Positions 42,804 through 51,691 are shown, counted from the first letter of the stretch. The stretch: DNA of 57,043 nt from an uncultured Alphaproteobacteria bacterium (GCA_937926445.1 CALBAK010000089.1:1-57043), one strand, 5' to 3'. A program made the numbers and translations. The notes: generated from the letters alone by a model not told the origin.

Positions 42804-44417
42804 GTGCCCTCTGTCGAGCTACCCGGGGTCGCGATCCGCGGCCCGATGCTGCCCGGCTTCGAGCGTGTGCTGACGTCCGAGGCGCTGGCCTTCGTCGTCG
42901 ACCTCGAACGGCGCTTCGGTGGCGAGCGGCGACGGCTGCTCGCCGCTCGGGCCGCCCGACAGGCGCGCCTCGATGCCGGCGAGCTGCCCGACTTCCTGCC
43001 CGACACCGCGCACATCCGTGCGGCCGATTGGAAAGTCTGGCCGGTCCCCGCCGACCTGCAGGATCGGCGGGTCGAGATCACGGGTCCAGTCGACCGCAAG
43101 ATGGTGATCAACGCGCTCAACTCGGGCGCCTCCTGCTACATGGCGGACTTCGAGGACGCGACCACGCCGAGTTGGGCCAACCAGGTCTCGGGCCAACTCA
43201 ACCTGATGGACGCCGTCCGTCGCACGATAAGCTTCGACGATCCGCAGACCGGCAAGGCCTACCGCCTCGCCGAGAAGACCGCCGTGCTGCTCGTCCGGCC
43301 GCGCGGCTGGCACCTGCCCGAAGCGCACCTCCTGGTCGACGGCGAGCCGATGTCGGGTGCCTTGTTCGACTTCGGCCTCTTCTTCTTCCACAATGCGCGA
43401 GAACTCGTGGCGCGCGGCAGCGGCCCCTATTTCTATCTGCCCAAACTCGAGAGCCACCTCGAAGCGCGGCTGTGGAACACCGTGTTCCACCACGCCCAGA
43501 GCCGGCTCGGTCTGCCGGTCGGCACGATCAAGGCCACGGTGCTGATCGAGACGATCCTCGCCACCTTCGAGCTCGACGAGATCTTGTGGGAGCTGCGCGA
43601 GCACTGCGCCGGGCTCAACTGCGGCCGCTGGGACTATATTTTCAGCTACATCAAGAAGCTCCGTGCGCATCCCGATCGGGTCCTCCCCGACCGCGCCCAG
43701 GTCACGATGACCGTGCCCTTCATGCGCGCCTATTCGCGGCTCGTGATCAAGACCTGCCACCGGCGTGGCGCACACGCGATGGGCGGCATGGCGGCGCAGA
43801 TCCCGATCCGCCACGACCCGGCCAAGAACGAGGCGGCGCTCGCCCGGGTGCGCGCCGACAAGGAGCGCGAGGCGACCGACGGCCACGACGGCACCTGGGT
43901 GGCGCATCCGGGTCTCGTGCCCGTGGCCAAGGAAGTCTTCGACCGGCTGATGCCCGGCCCCAACCAGGTGAACAGCGACAAGCAGCGCGACTTCGCCACG
44001 ACCGCCGCGGAGCTGCTGGCCCCGCCGCCCGGGACCGTCACGGAGGCGGGGCTCCGGACCAACTGCTCGGTGGCGATCGGTTACATCGAGGCGTGGCTGC
44101 GGGGCATCGGCTGTGTGCCCTTGAACGACCTGATGGAAGACGCTGCCACCGCCGAAATCAGTCGTGCCCAGCTCTGGCAGTGGCGTCGCCACGGCGCCCG
44201 TCTCGAGGACGGTCGCCTCGTCGACACGGCGCTGATCCGCCGCATCGTCCAAGAAGAGCTCGAGCGGATCCGGCGCGAGCTCGGCGCCGACCGGTTCGCC
44301 TCCGGTCGCTACACCGATGCCGCGCGGCTCCTCCTCGAGCTCGTCGAGCGCGACCCGTTCGAGGAGTTCCTCACCCTGCCGGCATACGAACGGATCTTGG
44401 CCGAGGAGCGAGGCTGA
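42804..44417 (+). CDS. aceB: Malate synthase A
   Basis: Glyoxylate-bypass enzyme (537 residues) condensing glyoxylate with acetyl-CoA to malate. Diagnostic blocks are [21 protein letters not shown] near residue 110, [62 protein letters not shown] near 270 and [13 protein letters not shown]. The catalytic Arg and Asp positions look intact. It starts with GTG. Isocitrate lyase is not in the window. It is the isoform A length, not the 720-residue GlcB. Confidence 0.95.
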   Translation: MPSVELPGVAIRGPMLPGFERVLTSEALAFVVDLERRFGGERRRLLAARAARQARLDAGELPDFLPDTAHIRAADWKVWPVPADLQDRRVEITGPVDRKMVINALNSGASCYMADFEDATTPSWANQVSGQLNLMDAVRRTISFDDPQTGKAYRLAEKTAVLLVRPRGWHLPEAHLLVDGEPMSGALFDFGLFFFHNARELVARGSGPYFYLPKLESHLEARLWNTVFHHAQSRLGLPVGTIKATVLIETILATFELDEILWELREHCAGLNCGRWDYIFSYIKKLRAHPDRVLPDRAQVTMTVPFMRAYSRLVIKTCHRRGAHAMGGMAAQIPIRHDPAKNEAALARVRADKEREATDGHDGTWVAHPGLVPVAKEVFDRLMPGPNQVNSDKQRDFATTAAELLAPPPGTVTEAGLRTNCSVAIGYIEAWLRGIGCVPLNDLMEDAATAEISRAQLWQWRRHGARLEDGRLVDTALIRRIVQEELERIRRELGADRFASGRYTDAARLLLELVERDPFEEFLTLPAYERILAEERG

Positions 44418-44520
44418 GCGCGGGGGCGATCGTCGGCCGGCCACCCCTGGACGCGGCGGGCGCCGCGGACGATCTCTGAGCCGGCCGCCGGACGACGGCG
44501 GTCGCAGAGGAGCGTCGGAT

Positions 44521-45090
44521 ATGTTCGCTCGCGGCCTCGGCCTCGCCGCGGCAGCTCTCGCGGTACTGGGCGGCGCCGGTGCAGGCGCCGAGCCGCCCGC
44601 CTGGACGGTCGATCCGGCGAACAGCCGGCTCGCCTTCACCGCGCTTCAGGGGGCGCAGGTGATCGAGGGCAGCTTCGCCCGCTGGACGGCCGCCATCCGC
44701 TTCGACCCCGCCGATCTCGCGGACTCGGTCGTGGAAGTCGCGGTCGACCCGACGAGCGTCGTCACGGGCGATCCCAACCGCGACAAGCAGGCGCAGGCAG
44801 CGGAGTTCTTCGACAGCACGCGGCACCGCGAGGCGCGGTATCGTACGCTCGCTTTCGAGGCGAAGGGCGACGGGCTCTACGAGGTCGTCGCCGAACTGTC
44901 GCTCAAGGGCGTCACACGTCCGATCCGCCATCCCGCACGTATCAACGTTGCGGACGGGCGAGCGGTGGCCTCGGGCGAGGTGGTGCTGCGCCGGCGCGAT
45001 TTCGGCTTCGGATCGGGTGTGTTCGACAGTGAGCAGATCCTCGGTCCCGAGATCCGGGTCCGCTTCCTGGTCCAGGCGAGCCGGCCGTGA
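44521..45090 (+). CDS. YceI-family periplasmic lipocalin-like protein
   Basis: 189 residues: signal peptide (LGLAAAALAVLGGAGAGAE), then the YceI beta-barrel (WTVDPANSRLAFTALQGAQV, FDSTRHREARYRTLAFEAKG, LSLKGVTRPIRHPARI, RRRDFGFGSGVF). Family members bind polyisoprenoid chains such as ubiquinone-8. GAGGAG precedes the ATG. The stop overlaps the GTG of the cytochrome b561 gene (GTGA), a common pairing that points to quinone-linked periplasmic redox chemistry. Confidence 0.9.
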   Translation: MFARGLGLAAAALAVLGGAGAGAEPPAWTVDPANSRLAFTALQGAQVIEGSFARWTAAIRFDPADLADSVVEVAVDPTSVVTGDPNRDKQAQAAEFFDSTRHREARYRTLAFEAKGDGLYEVVAELSLKGVTRPIRHPARINVADGRAVASGEVVLRRRDFGFGSGVFDSEQILGPEIRVRFLVQASRP

Positions 45091-45647
45091 GCTGGCGCAG
45101 CGGCCCGAACGGTTGGGGCCGAGCGATCCGGCTCCTGCACTGGGCCACGGCGCTGCTGGTGCTCGGTCAGTGGCTGCTCGGCCGCACCATGACGAGCCTG
45201 GGCCCCGAGGCGCTGGCAGAGAAATTCGTCCTCTACCAGCGGCACAAATCGCTCGGTATGCTGATCCTACTGCTCACCATCCTGCGGCTCGGCTGGCGGC
45301 TCGTCGACCGAGCCCGGCCCGAGCATCCGCCGAGCGTGCCGGGCTGGCAACGGTGGGCCGCGTCCACGAGCCACGCGCTCCTCTACCTGCTGCTGCTCGC
45401 GATGCCGGTGACGGGCTTCCTCGCGGCCGCCGCCTCGCCGCTCGGCATCCCGACGGTGCTCTTCGGGTTTCTTCCGGTGCCGCACCCGATCGGCCCGGAC
45501 CCGGCCCTCGAGGCGCTGCTGCTGCGGGCCCATCGGCTGCAGGGCTGGGCGCTCGCGGGTCTCTCTGCACTGCACGTAGCGGCGGCCCTCAAGCACCATT
45601 GGGTCGACCGGGATCCGGTGTTGCGGCGGATGGTGCGGGGTGGCTGA
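45087..45647 (+). CDS. Cytochrome b561-family membrane protein
   Basis: 186 residues with four membrane helices. Heme-ligand histidines are in RLLHWATALLVLGQW (helix 1), QRHKSLGMLILLL (helix 2), STSHALLYLLLL (helix 3) and LRAHRLQGWALAGLSALHVA (helix 4). Proteins of this type move electrons between quinol and periplasmic acceptors. GTG start coupled to the preceding YceI gene. Substrate unknown; the YceI partners suggest a quinone carrier. Confidence 0.9.
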   Translation: MSWRSGPNGWGRAIRLLHWATALLVLGQWLLGRTMTSLGPEALAEKFVLYQRHKSLGMLILLLTILRLGWRLVDRARPEHPPSVPGWQRWAASTSHALLYLLLLAMPVTGFLAAAASPLGIPTVLFGFLPVPHPIGPDPALEALLLRAHRLQGWALAGLSALHVAAALKHHWVDRDPVLRRMVRGG

Positions 45648-45806
45648 CACCGGTTTCCGGGACGATTTCGTGGTCACAGGGCCCGTGCTAGAGGCGTCGA
45701 TGGGTTGCAGAGAATTCACGTCCGCCGGGCAGCGCGGGACAGCCAGCGGACCGGCAGGGAAGAAAGCGGGAAGCGCCATGAGCCAGCCGTCCCGTCGGGG
45801 CGTCGT

Positions 45807-46940
45807 ATGAACGCGGTCCAGCGAGCTTCCCGGGCCCGGGTGGTCGCGGCCGAACGGGTGCTGTCCGGCGGCGGCTCCTGTCTTCTGCACGGCGAAGCCG
45901 GGGCGATCCTGGTCCGTGCTGTCGAGCCGCTCGACGAGGCCGCACTCGCCGACTGGCTCGCCGAGAATGCGCGCTGCACGCTCCTGATCACCGGAACGCG
46001 CGCCCAGGCGCTCGGTCTCGCCGTGCCTGCGGCGAGCTGCGCCGCGCTCGAGCTCGGCCGGCCGATCGCCGCGGCCGCGCTGCTCGCCTTGGTCGGCCCC
46101 GGTCTGCCGGTCGACGGCGGACGGGGACTGCCCGAGGGCTGCACGCTGCGGCTCGGCAACCGCATCGAAGAGGCTGCGGTGGACCTCGCCAAGCGGGCCG
46201 GGCTCATGCCGGCGGTGCTCGCGCGGCCCGTGGGTCCCGAGGCGCGCGGGGACGTCAGCGTCGAGGCCGAGGCGATCCTCGCCCGCTCGCGCGACGATCT
46301 CGCCACGCTGCGCCCCGTGGTCGAGGCGCGGCTGCCGATCGCCGCCACCGAGCGGGGCCGGCTCGTCCTGTTCCGCTCGGCTTCGGGGGCGGTCGAACAT
46401 CTGGCCTTCCTCGTGGGCGACCCGGCGGGCGTTCCCGCCCCGCTCGTGCGGCTGCACTCCGAATGTTTCACGGGCGACGTGTTCGGCTCGCTGCGCTGCG
46501 ACTGCGGCGAGCAACTCGATGCGGCGCTCGCCCAGATGGCCGAGGAGGGGGCCGGCGTGCTCGTCTATCTGCGCCAGGAAGGGCGCGGTATCGGCCTCCT
46601 CAACAAGCTGCGGGCCTACCGGCTGCAGGACCAGGGCCTCGATACGGTCGATGCCAACACGCATCTGGGCTTCCTGCCCGACGAGCGCGACTATGCCTTC
46701 GCCGCCGCCATGTTGCGAATGCTCGGCATCGAGCGGCTGCGGTTGATCACCAACAATCCGGAAAAGCTCCACGCGCTCGCCCGACACGGTGTGAGCGTCG
46801 TCGAGCGCGTGCCTTCGAGCGTGCCCGCCAACCAGCACAATCTCTTCTACCTCGAGACCAAGGCCCGCCGCAGCGGCCATCTCTTGCGGGCGCTGGGCTC
46901 CGGCATGGGCGGGGTTCCCGTCGGCCGCGGCAGAGGCTGA
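45807..46940 (+). CDS. ribA: GTP cyclohydrolase II with N-terminal extension
   Basis: 377 residues. The C-terminal GCHII domain (about 190-370) has all key motifs: the zinc site [20 protein letters not shown], the [18 protein letters not shown] loop, and [11 protein letters not shown]. It opens GTP to 2,5-diamino-6-ribosylamino-pyrimidinone 5'-phosphate with loss of formate. The N-terminal 180 residues are not a functional RibB domain: they lack its acidic metal loop. Neighbours (RibD-type reductase, PTPS-like protein, glycosyl- and methyltransferase) suggest a dedicated pathway rather than riboflavin supply. ATG at 45807 chosen; the frame is open to 45705 with no better start. Confidence 0.9.
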   Translation: MNAVQRASRARVVAAERVLSGGGSCLLHGEAGAILVRAVEPLDEAALADWLAENARCTLLITGTRAQALGLAVPAASCAALELGRPIAAAALLALVGPGLPVDGGRGLPEGCTLRLGNRIEEAAVDLAKRAGLMPAVLARPVGPEARGDVSVEAEAILARSRDDLATLRPVVEARLPIAATERGRLVLFRSASGAVEHLAFLVGDPAGVPAPLVRLHSECFTGDVFGSLRCDCGEQLDAALAQMAEEGAGVLVYLRQEGRGIGLLNKLRAYRLQDQGLDTVDANTHLGFLPDERDYAFAAAMLRMLGIERLRLITNNPEKLHALARHGVSVVERVPSSVPANQHNLFYLETKARRSGHLLRALGSGMGGVPVGRGRG

Positions 46941-46951
46941 GGAGATCCGCC

Positions 46952-47548
46952 ATGGCGCCCGTTCGCCCGCTCCACCTCCTGGCCGCCTCGGGAATTCTCC
47001 TGCTCGCGGGGGTCGAGCCGGTTTCGGCCGAGCCGCGCCGCTACCGGATCGACCCCGAGCATTTCGCGATCGGCTTCGAAGCGACCCACATCGGCTATTC
47101 GAGCGTTCTCGGTCAGTTCTTGAAGGCCGAGGGGCATTTCGTGTTCGACGAGACCACCCGCACTCTCCACGAGGTCGAGATCCGGGTCGACGCACGGAGC
47201 GTCTTCACCAATCACGAGGCTCGTGACGGCCATCTGCGGTCGGCCGACTTCCTGGACGCAGAGGCGCATCCGGCGATCGTCTTCCGGATGACCCGGGCGA
47301 TCCCGAAGAGCGAGACCACGGGCGTGGTCGAAGGCGATCTCACCTTCCGCGGCAAGACGCTGCCGCTCTCGGTCGAGGTGACGCTCAACAAGATCGGCAA
47401 GTATCCCTGGGGCGAGAACTGGGTCGTGGGTGTGAGTGCTCGGACGACCGTTCAACGCTCCCTCTGGGGCAGCACTTACGCGGTCGACAACGGCTGGGTT
47501 GCCGACTTCGTCCCGATCCGCGTCGAGCTCGAGGCGATCCGCGAGTGA
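46952..47548 (+). CDS. Second YceI-family periplasmic protein
   Basis: 198 residues: signal peptide (LLAASGILLLAGVEPVSAE) and YceI barrel (RIDPEHFAIGFEATHIGYSS, AEGHFVFDETT, LRSADFLDAEAHPAIVFRMT, GDLTFRGKTLPLSVEVTLNK, SARTTVQRSLWG). It is closer to the classical YceI pattern (HxxIxFEVxHxGxS-like opening) than the copy at 44521, so the two are not recent duplicates. 11 bases after ribA; its stop overlaps the next GTG (GTGA). Confidence 0.92.
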   Translation: MAPVRPLHLLAASGILLLAGVEPVSAEPRRYRIDPEHFAIGFEATHIGYSSVLGQFLKAEGHFVFDETTRTLHEVEIRVDARSVFTNHEARDGHLRSADFLDAEAHPAIVFRMTRAIPKSETTGVVEGDLTFRGKTLPLSVEVTLNKIGKYPWGENWVVGVSARTTVQRSLWGSTYAVDNGWVADFVPIRVELEAIRE

Positions 47549-49185
47549 ACGGCGCGTCGGCCCCGATCGCCGCGGTTCGAACCAGAAGCGGCGAGGCGCG
47601 CTTCGCGCGGGCCTGGGAGCGGCTCCTCGCCTGCGCGCACGAGGGCGCCGATCCGGCCGAGCTGCCGCTCGACGGGCTGGGGCCAGACCAGCAGCGGCTG
47701 TTGGCCGCCTATCGCGAGCTTCTCGCTCCCTCCCCGGACGGGATCCGGGTGGTGGCGCATCTGGGGCAGAGCCTCGACGGCCGGATCGCGACCGAGCCCG
47801 GCCATTCGAGTCACGTCACCGGCGAGGCCGATTTCGTCCACATGCACCGGCTGCGGGCGCTCTCGGACGCCGTGCTCGTGGGTGCAGGAACCGTCGCGCA
47901 CGACGATCCGCGGCTCACCGTCCGGCTCGTGCCCGGGCCGAGCCCCTTGCGCGTGATCCTCGATCCCGATCGCCGGCTCGGCCCCGACTACCGGGTGTTC
48001 CGGGAGCGGCCGCCGCCCACGCTCCTGCTCTGCCGCGCCGACCGGCAGGATGCCGCGCGGCTCGGCGAGGCCGAGATCCTGGGACTGCCGGTCGAGGACG
48101 GGACGGTGCAGCCGCGGCGCGTGCTCGATGCGCTGCGCGCGCGGGGCGTCCGGCGGCTCTTCGTCGAGGGCGGTGGGGTGACCGTCTCCCGCTTCCTCGC
48201 CGCCGGTTGTCTCGACCTCCTCCATCTCTGCGTCGCCCCGGTCATCATCGGCTCGGGCCGCGACGCGCTCTGCCTGCCGGCGATCGCGCGGATGGACCAG
48301 GCGATCCGCCTCGCCCCCGAGGTCCTGCCGCTCGGCGGCGACTGGCTGTTCCTCTGCCGCCTGAGGCGCGCGCCCCTGGCCCCGCGGCAGACGCAGGAGG
48401 TCGCGATGGCCCACGCGGCAACCGCAGCGGCCGGTCGCGATCAGCTGCAGCCGCTCCTGGCGCCATGAGGCGACGGCGCTCGCCCGCTCGGGGGCGATCG
48501 CGGCTGCGGCCGCGGCCCAGCCTTCGACGAGCGCCGCCTGGAAGGCCCGATCTTCGGGCCCGGCCGTCCAGTCGGAGCGCTCGAGCCGCGGCCGGTCGCC
48601 CGCAGCGTCGAGCGACCTCGCCAGGGCGAAGGCCGCCTCGGGCCCGAGCGCCGGGCCGAATCCCTTGTCGGTCCGCTGGTGGCGGTTGACGAGGTCGATC
48701 ACCGCACCGTCGAGCGGGTGCGGCGGCTCGAGGACGACCCGGCCGTCGTAGGTGAGCACGGCGAGGAGTGCGAGGTCGCGCTCGAGCACGATCCGCACGA
48801 GCCGGTCGAGCCACGCGGCCGACACGAGATCGAGAAGTGCCGAGCAGGTGACGAGATCGACCGGTTCCGCGAGCGCCGCTTCGAGCTCCGCCACGAGATC
48901 GGCCCGGCGATAGGCCGCCGCGATCCTGTCGCCACGGGGAAGTCGGGGCTCGCCCGCCGCGATCAGAGCGGGGTCGAGCTCGACGAGGGTCCAACACTGG
49001 GCACCGGGCAGACGTGGGGCGAGGTGGCGCAGATTGGCCCCCGTGCCGGCGCCGAGATCGACGATGCGGAGAGGCTCTCCCCGGCCTTCGGCCCAGCGAG
49101 CGAGCTCTTCCTCGAGCACACGAGCCCGCGCGACCCCGTCGAAGGGAGCGCGCAGCGCGAGCCAATCGGCGGAGAAGCCGCTCAC
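47476..49185 (-). CDS. SAM-dependent methyltransferase with run-on reading frame
   Basis: Residues 1-270 form a class I methyltransferase: motif I IVDLGAGTGANLRHLAPRLP near 42, TLVELDPALIAAGEPRL, DLVTCSALLDLVSAAWLDRL, then a C-terminal cap ending at GHRDLLRLP. Homologues of this kind normally end there, at about 48380. Here no stop follows and the frame continues for about 300 residues antisense to the whole RibD-type gene, with the composition of a shadow frame. So the translated product may carry a long unstructured tail, or the stop was lost. The ATG overlaps the glycosyltransferase stop (ATGA). Substrate unknown; context suggests methylation of a pterin-like glycoside. Confidence 0.75.
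   Translation of the reverse strand: MSGFSADWLALRAPFDGVARARVLEEELARWAEGRGEPLRIVDLGAGTGANLRHLAPRLPGAQCWTLVELDPALIAAGEPRLPRGDRIAAAYRRADLVAELEAALAEPVDLVTCSALLDLVSAAWLDRLVRIVLERDLALLAVLTYDGRVVLEPPHPLDGAVIDLVNRHQRTDKGFGPALGPEAAFALARSLDAAGDRPRLERSDWTAGPEDRAFQAALVEGWAAAAAAIAPERASAVASWRQERLQLIATGRCGCRVGHRDLLRLPRGQGRAPQAAEEQPVAAERQDLGGEADRLVHPRDRRQAERVAARADDDRGDAEMEEVETTGGEEAGDGHPTALDEEPPDAPRAQRIEHAPRLHRPVLDRQSQDLGLAEPRGILPVGAAEQERGRRPLPEHPVVGAEPAIGIEDHAQGARPGHEPDGEPRIVVRDGSCTHEHGVRERPQPVHVDEIGLAGDVTRMAGLGRDPAVEALPQMRHHPDPVRGGSEKLAIGGQQPLLVWPQPVERQLGRIGALVRAGEEPLPGPREARLAASGSNRGDRGRRAVHSRIASSSTRIGTKSATQPLSTA
47545..48468 (+). CDS. RibD C-terminal-type reductase
   Basis: 307 residues with the dihydrofolate-reductase-like fold of RibD reductases: VVAHLGQSLDGRIATEPGHS near residue 72, AVLVGAGTVAHDDPRLTVR near 108, RVILDPDRRLG and RRLFVEGGGVTVSRFLAAG near 205, CVAPVIIGSG near 232. 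No deaminase domain is fused. It should reduce a ribosylamino-pyrimidine or a related pteridine precursor with NADPH. The functional fold ends near residue 275; the remaining tail lies opposite the methyltransferase frame. GTG start coupled to the YceI gene. Confidence 0.88.
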   Translation: MNGASAPIAAVRTRSGEARFARAWERLLACAHEGADPAELPLDGLGPDQQRLLAAYRELLAPSPDGIRVVAHLGQSLDGRIATEPGHSSHVTGEADFVHMHRLRALSDAVLVGAGTVAHDDPRLTVRLVPGPSPLRVILDPDRRLGPDYRVFRERPPPTLLLCRADRQDAARLGEAEILGLPVEDGTVQPRRVLDALRARGVRRLFVEGGGVTVSRFLAAGCLDLLHLCVAPVIIGSGRDALCLPAIARMDQAIRLAPEVLPLGGDWLFLCRLRRAPLAPRQTQEVAMAHAATAAAGRDQLQPLLAP

Positions 49186-50258
49186 GGGTCCAAGGCGGCG
49201 CGCAGGAAGGCTTCGGCGCGCTCGGCCTGGCGGGGCCAGCTCGGCAGCCCGGCCCGGGCCGCGATCGCACCCGCCCGCAGCCGGGCGCGCGAGCCCGGAT
49301 CACCGATCGCCCGGGCGAGGGCTTTGGCGAGGGCGGCTTCGTCTTCGGGCGGCACGAGGAGGGCGGCCTCGGCCGGCAGCCAGTCGGCGACCGCCCCGCC
49401 GGCCGCGGCCAGGATCGGCAAACCGCGGGCGAGGGCTTCGGCGAGCGCCATGCCGTAGCCCTCGTAGCCCGAGGCCGAAACGAACAGATCGGCCCGGTCG
49501 AAGGCGGCCTCGAGCGCTTCGCCGGCGAGCTCGCCCGAGAGCACGACCCGATCGTGAAGGCCCGTCTCGGCGATGGCAGCGCGCAGTGCGGCCGCCGCCT
49601 CGGCCGAACGGTCCAGGGCCCCCACGATCTCGAGCCGCCAGGGAAGCGCGCGAAGCCCGCCGAGCAGCCGCACGAGCCGGTCGAGGCGCTTTCTCGGGAT
49701 CACCGAGCCCACCGCCAGGAGCCGCACTCCCGGTCCGCTGGAGCCCCGGGCGAGCGGCGCGGGGTCGGTCCCGGGCTCGATCACCCCGATCCGCTCCGGG
49801 GCGACCCCGAACTCGGTCGCGAGCGTTCGTGCCGTCGTGGTCGAGGTGCAGAGGATCCGCCGCGGCCAGCGCAGCGCCGCCCGCTCGCTCTCGACGAGTC
49901 GGGCCGCGGTCGCCGGATCGAGCCCCTGCTCGTAGGCCAAGGGGTGGTGGACGAGCCCCAGGAGCCGCAGCCGGCGGCTCTCGCGCTCGGCCGCCTCGGG
50001 AAGTACACCCAGGGCGAGCCCGTCCACGAGGAGGAGCGTGCCGTCGGGCAGCGCCGCGAAGGCGGCCTCGCTCGCCGCCCGCACGGCGGCGTCCGGAAAG
50101 GGGAAGCCGTCCGGCAGCCTCAGCCAATCGACCCGCCAGCCGCGCCCGCGCAGCCCCTCGGCGAGCCTGCGATCGTAGATGGTGCCGCCCGTGCGCAGCT
50201 CCGGATCGCAGGGCACGGCCAGGACGAGGCAGCGATCCGCCGGCGCGGGTCGCGTCAA
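49182..50258 (-). CDS. Group 1 (GT4-like) glycosyltransferase
   Basis: 358 residues with a GT-B fold. The C-terminal donor domain has LAVGSVIPRKRLDRLVRLLG near residue 195 and the E-x7-E motif in SGYEGYGMALAEALARGLPI near 280. The N-terminal half contains VPCDPELRTGGTIYDRRLAE and VHHPLAYEQGL. I start it at a TTG overlapping the stop of the PTPS-like gene (TTGA); no better start exists. Placement between the PTPS-like and methyltransferase genes suggests that it glycosylates a pteridine or pyrimidine product. Confidence 0.87.
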   Translation of the reverse strand: MTRPAPADRCLVLAVPCDPELRTGGTIYDRRLAEGLRGRGWRVDWLRLPDGFPFPDAAVRAASEAAFAALPDGTLLLVDGLALGVLPEAAERESRRLRLLGLVHHPLAYEQGLDPATAARLVESERAALRWPRRILCTSTTTARTLATEFGVAPERIGVIEPGTDPAPLARGSSGPGVRLLAVGSVIPRKRLDRLVRLLGGLRALPWRLEIVGALDRSAEAAAALRAAIAETGLHDRVVLSGELAGEALEAAFDRADLFVSASGYEGYGMALAEALARGLPILAAAGGAVADWLPAEAALLVPPEDEAALAKALARAIGDPGSRARLRAGAIAARAGLPSWPRQAERAEAFLRAALDP

Positions 50259-50656
50259 GGCAACGGGCCCTCGAAGGCCGCCCAGGCCACGTCGCTCTCG
50301 GCGAGCTCGACCTCGAGGCTCACGAGCCCTCCGGCGTGCGGCCCGAGCCGGCCCTCGCGGATCGCGGCGCGGATCGTCTCCCATATCCAGCGCGCGAGGT
50401 ACTCCGTCGTGGTGTTGACGCCCGCGAATTCGGGCATCTCGTCGAGATTGCGGAAGGCGATCGCCCGCAGGGTCTCGGCCAGGACCTCGTGGGCTCGGCC
50501 GATGTCGACGACGATGCCGTCCGGGTCGAGCTCGGGCCTGCGGAACTCGACGTCGACGAGGTAAGTGGCACCGTGCAGCCGCTGCGCCGGCCCGAACACC
50601 TCGCCTCGAAAACTGTGGGCGATCATCACCCGATCGCGGACCCGGACCTTGTACAC
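50255..50656 (-). CDS. 6-pyruvoyltetrahydropterin synthase-like protein with altered active site
   Basis: 133 residues of the PTPS/QueD T-fold. MIAHSFRGEVF holds the first zinc His. The usual HGH pair is reduced to LHGATY, so one zinc His is lost, and the catalytic Cys four residues before the first His of that motif (CxRLHGH in QueD) is Ala (AQRLHG). DPDGIVVDIGRAHEVL and FAGVNTTTEYLARWIWETI are conserved. It may bind a pterin without classical PTPS chemistry. Starts with GTG after GAAGGAGGG. Coupled to the glycosyltransferase. Confidence 0.85.
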   Translation of the reverse strand: MYKVRVRDRVMIAHSFRGEVFGPAQRLHGATYLVDVEFRRPELDPDGIVVDIGRAHEVLAETLRAIAFRNLDEMPEFAGVNTTTEYLARWIWETIRAAIREGRLGPHAGGLVSLEVELAESDVAWAAFEGPLP

Positions 50657-50668
50657 GCTCCCTCCTTC

Positions 50669-51673
50669 TCAGCCGCCGTCGCTCCGGCGGTAGTCGATAC
50701 GGATGCAGCCGCGGCGCGGTTCGCGCAGGAGCTCGGGCAGCCGCGCGGGCGCGGCCTCGAACGGCACGAGCTCGTCGAGCAGTGCCTCGAATGCCGGGTC
50801 GGCCAACAGCTCGAGCGCCTTGGCGAGCCGGCGCCGATGCGGCCAGCGCGGCCGCATCGCGGCGGCCACCGCGCCCACCTGGGAGGAGACGAGCCGCAGG
50901 CGCCGGCTGTGGAACGCCCCGCCGAGCGGCACCGCGGCCGATGCCGCCCCGTACCAGGAGAGGACGAGCACGCAGGCCTCCTCGCCCACGGCCTCGAGCG
51001 CAACCGCGAGCGCCTCGGGCCTTCCCGTGGCCTCGATCGCGACATCCTGCTCGCCCGGCGCCGCCTCGGGAAGGGCGAAGGCGCAGCCCAGTGCCGAGGC
51101 CGTGGCGGCAGCCGCCGGATCGCGATCGACGAGAGTGACCTCCGCTCCGGGCAGCCGGGCCGCGAGCCGAGCAGCGCAGGCGCCGACCACGCCGGCCCCG
51201 AGCACGAGGATCCGCATGCCCGGCAGAGCCGGCGCGTCCCAGAGCGCGTTCAGAGCCGTCTCGAGATTGGCGGCGAGCACCGCGCGCTCGACCGGTACGC
51301 CCTCGGGGACCGGCAGGACCGATTCGGCCGGGACCACGAAGCCGCTCTGATGCGGATGCAGGCAGAAGACGGTGCGGCCCAGGAGCTCGCTCGGGCCCGC
51401 TTCGACCACGCCCACGGCGCAATAGCCGTACTTGACGGGGAACGGGAAGGCGCCCGCCTGATGCGGGCAGCGCATCCGCGCCCGCTCGGAGGCCGGCACG
51501 CGACCCGCGGCCACGAGCGCCTCGGTGCCGCGGCTGACGCCCGAGAGGAGGGTGCGCACGCGCACCTCGCCCGGCCCCGGCTCGCGGAGGCTCTCCTCGA
51601 GGAGGGCGGCGGCGAAGGGGCGCGTCCACCAGAGCGCGCGGGCGGTGCGGGCGGCGGGATCGGTTGCGGCCAT
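50669..51673 (-). CDS. Medium-chain (zinc-type fold) dehydrogenase, catalytic zinc site not conserved
   Basis: 334 residues of the MDR superfamily. The nucleotide-binding segment is ILVLGAGVVGACAARLAARL near residue 170. LLSGVSRGTEALV replaces the usual CGVCGSD, so the first catalytic zinc cysteine is missing, and no GHE motif follows; CPHQAGAFPFPVKYGY stands there instead. This is the pattern of MDR proteins found beside the PTPS-like genes in alphaproteobacteria. ATG at 51673 chosen; ATG at 51691 is possible. First gene of the four-gene minus-strand run with the PTPS-like protein, glycosyltransferase and methyltransferase. Confidence 0.83.
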   Translation of the reverse strand: MAATDPAARTARALWWTRPFAAALLEESLREPGPGEVRVRTLLSGVSRGTEALVAAGRVPASERARMRCPHQAGAFPFPVKYGYCAVGVVEAGPSELLGRTVFCLHPHQSGFVVPAESVLPVPEGVPVERAVLAANLETALNALWDAPALPGMRILVLGAGVVGACAARLAARLPGAEVTLVDRDPAAAATASALGCAFALPEAAPGEQDVAIEATGRPEALAVALEAVGEEACVLVLSWYGAASAAVPLGGAFHSRRLRLVSSQVGAVAAAMRPRWPHRRRLAKALELLADPAFEALLDELVPFEAAPARLPELLREPRRGCIRIDYRRSDGG

Positions 51674-51691
51674 GCGGGCGGCGGCTAGCAT
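51664..51691 (+). promoter_or_regulatory. Candidate promoter of ybaK
   Basis: TTGCGG (51664-51669), 16 bases, TAGCAT (51686-51691), pointing right; start predicted near 51698. It overlaps the start codon region of the divergent dehydrogenase gene. Confidence 0.4.

Noticed and set aside
45807-46360. RibB (DHBP synthase) activity for the N-terminal part of RibA
   Set aside because: The acidic metal loop and the conserved RibB motifs are absent; the segment is a degenerate extension.
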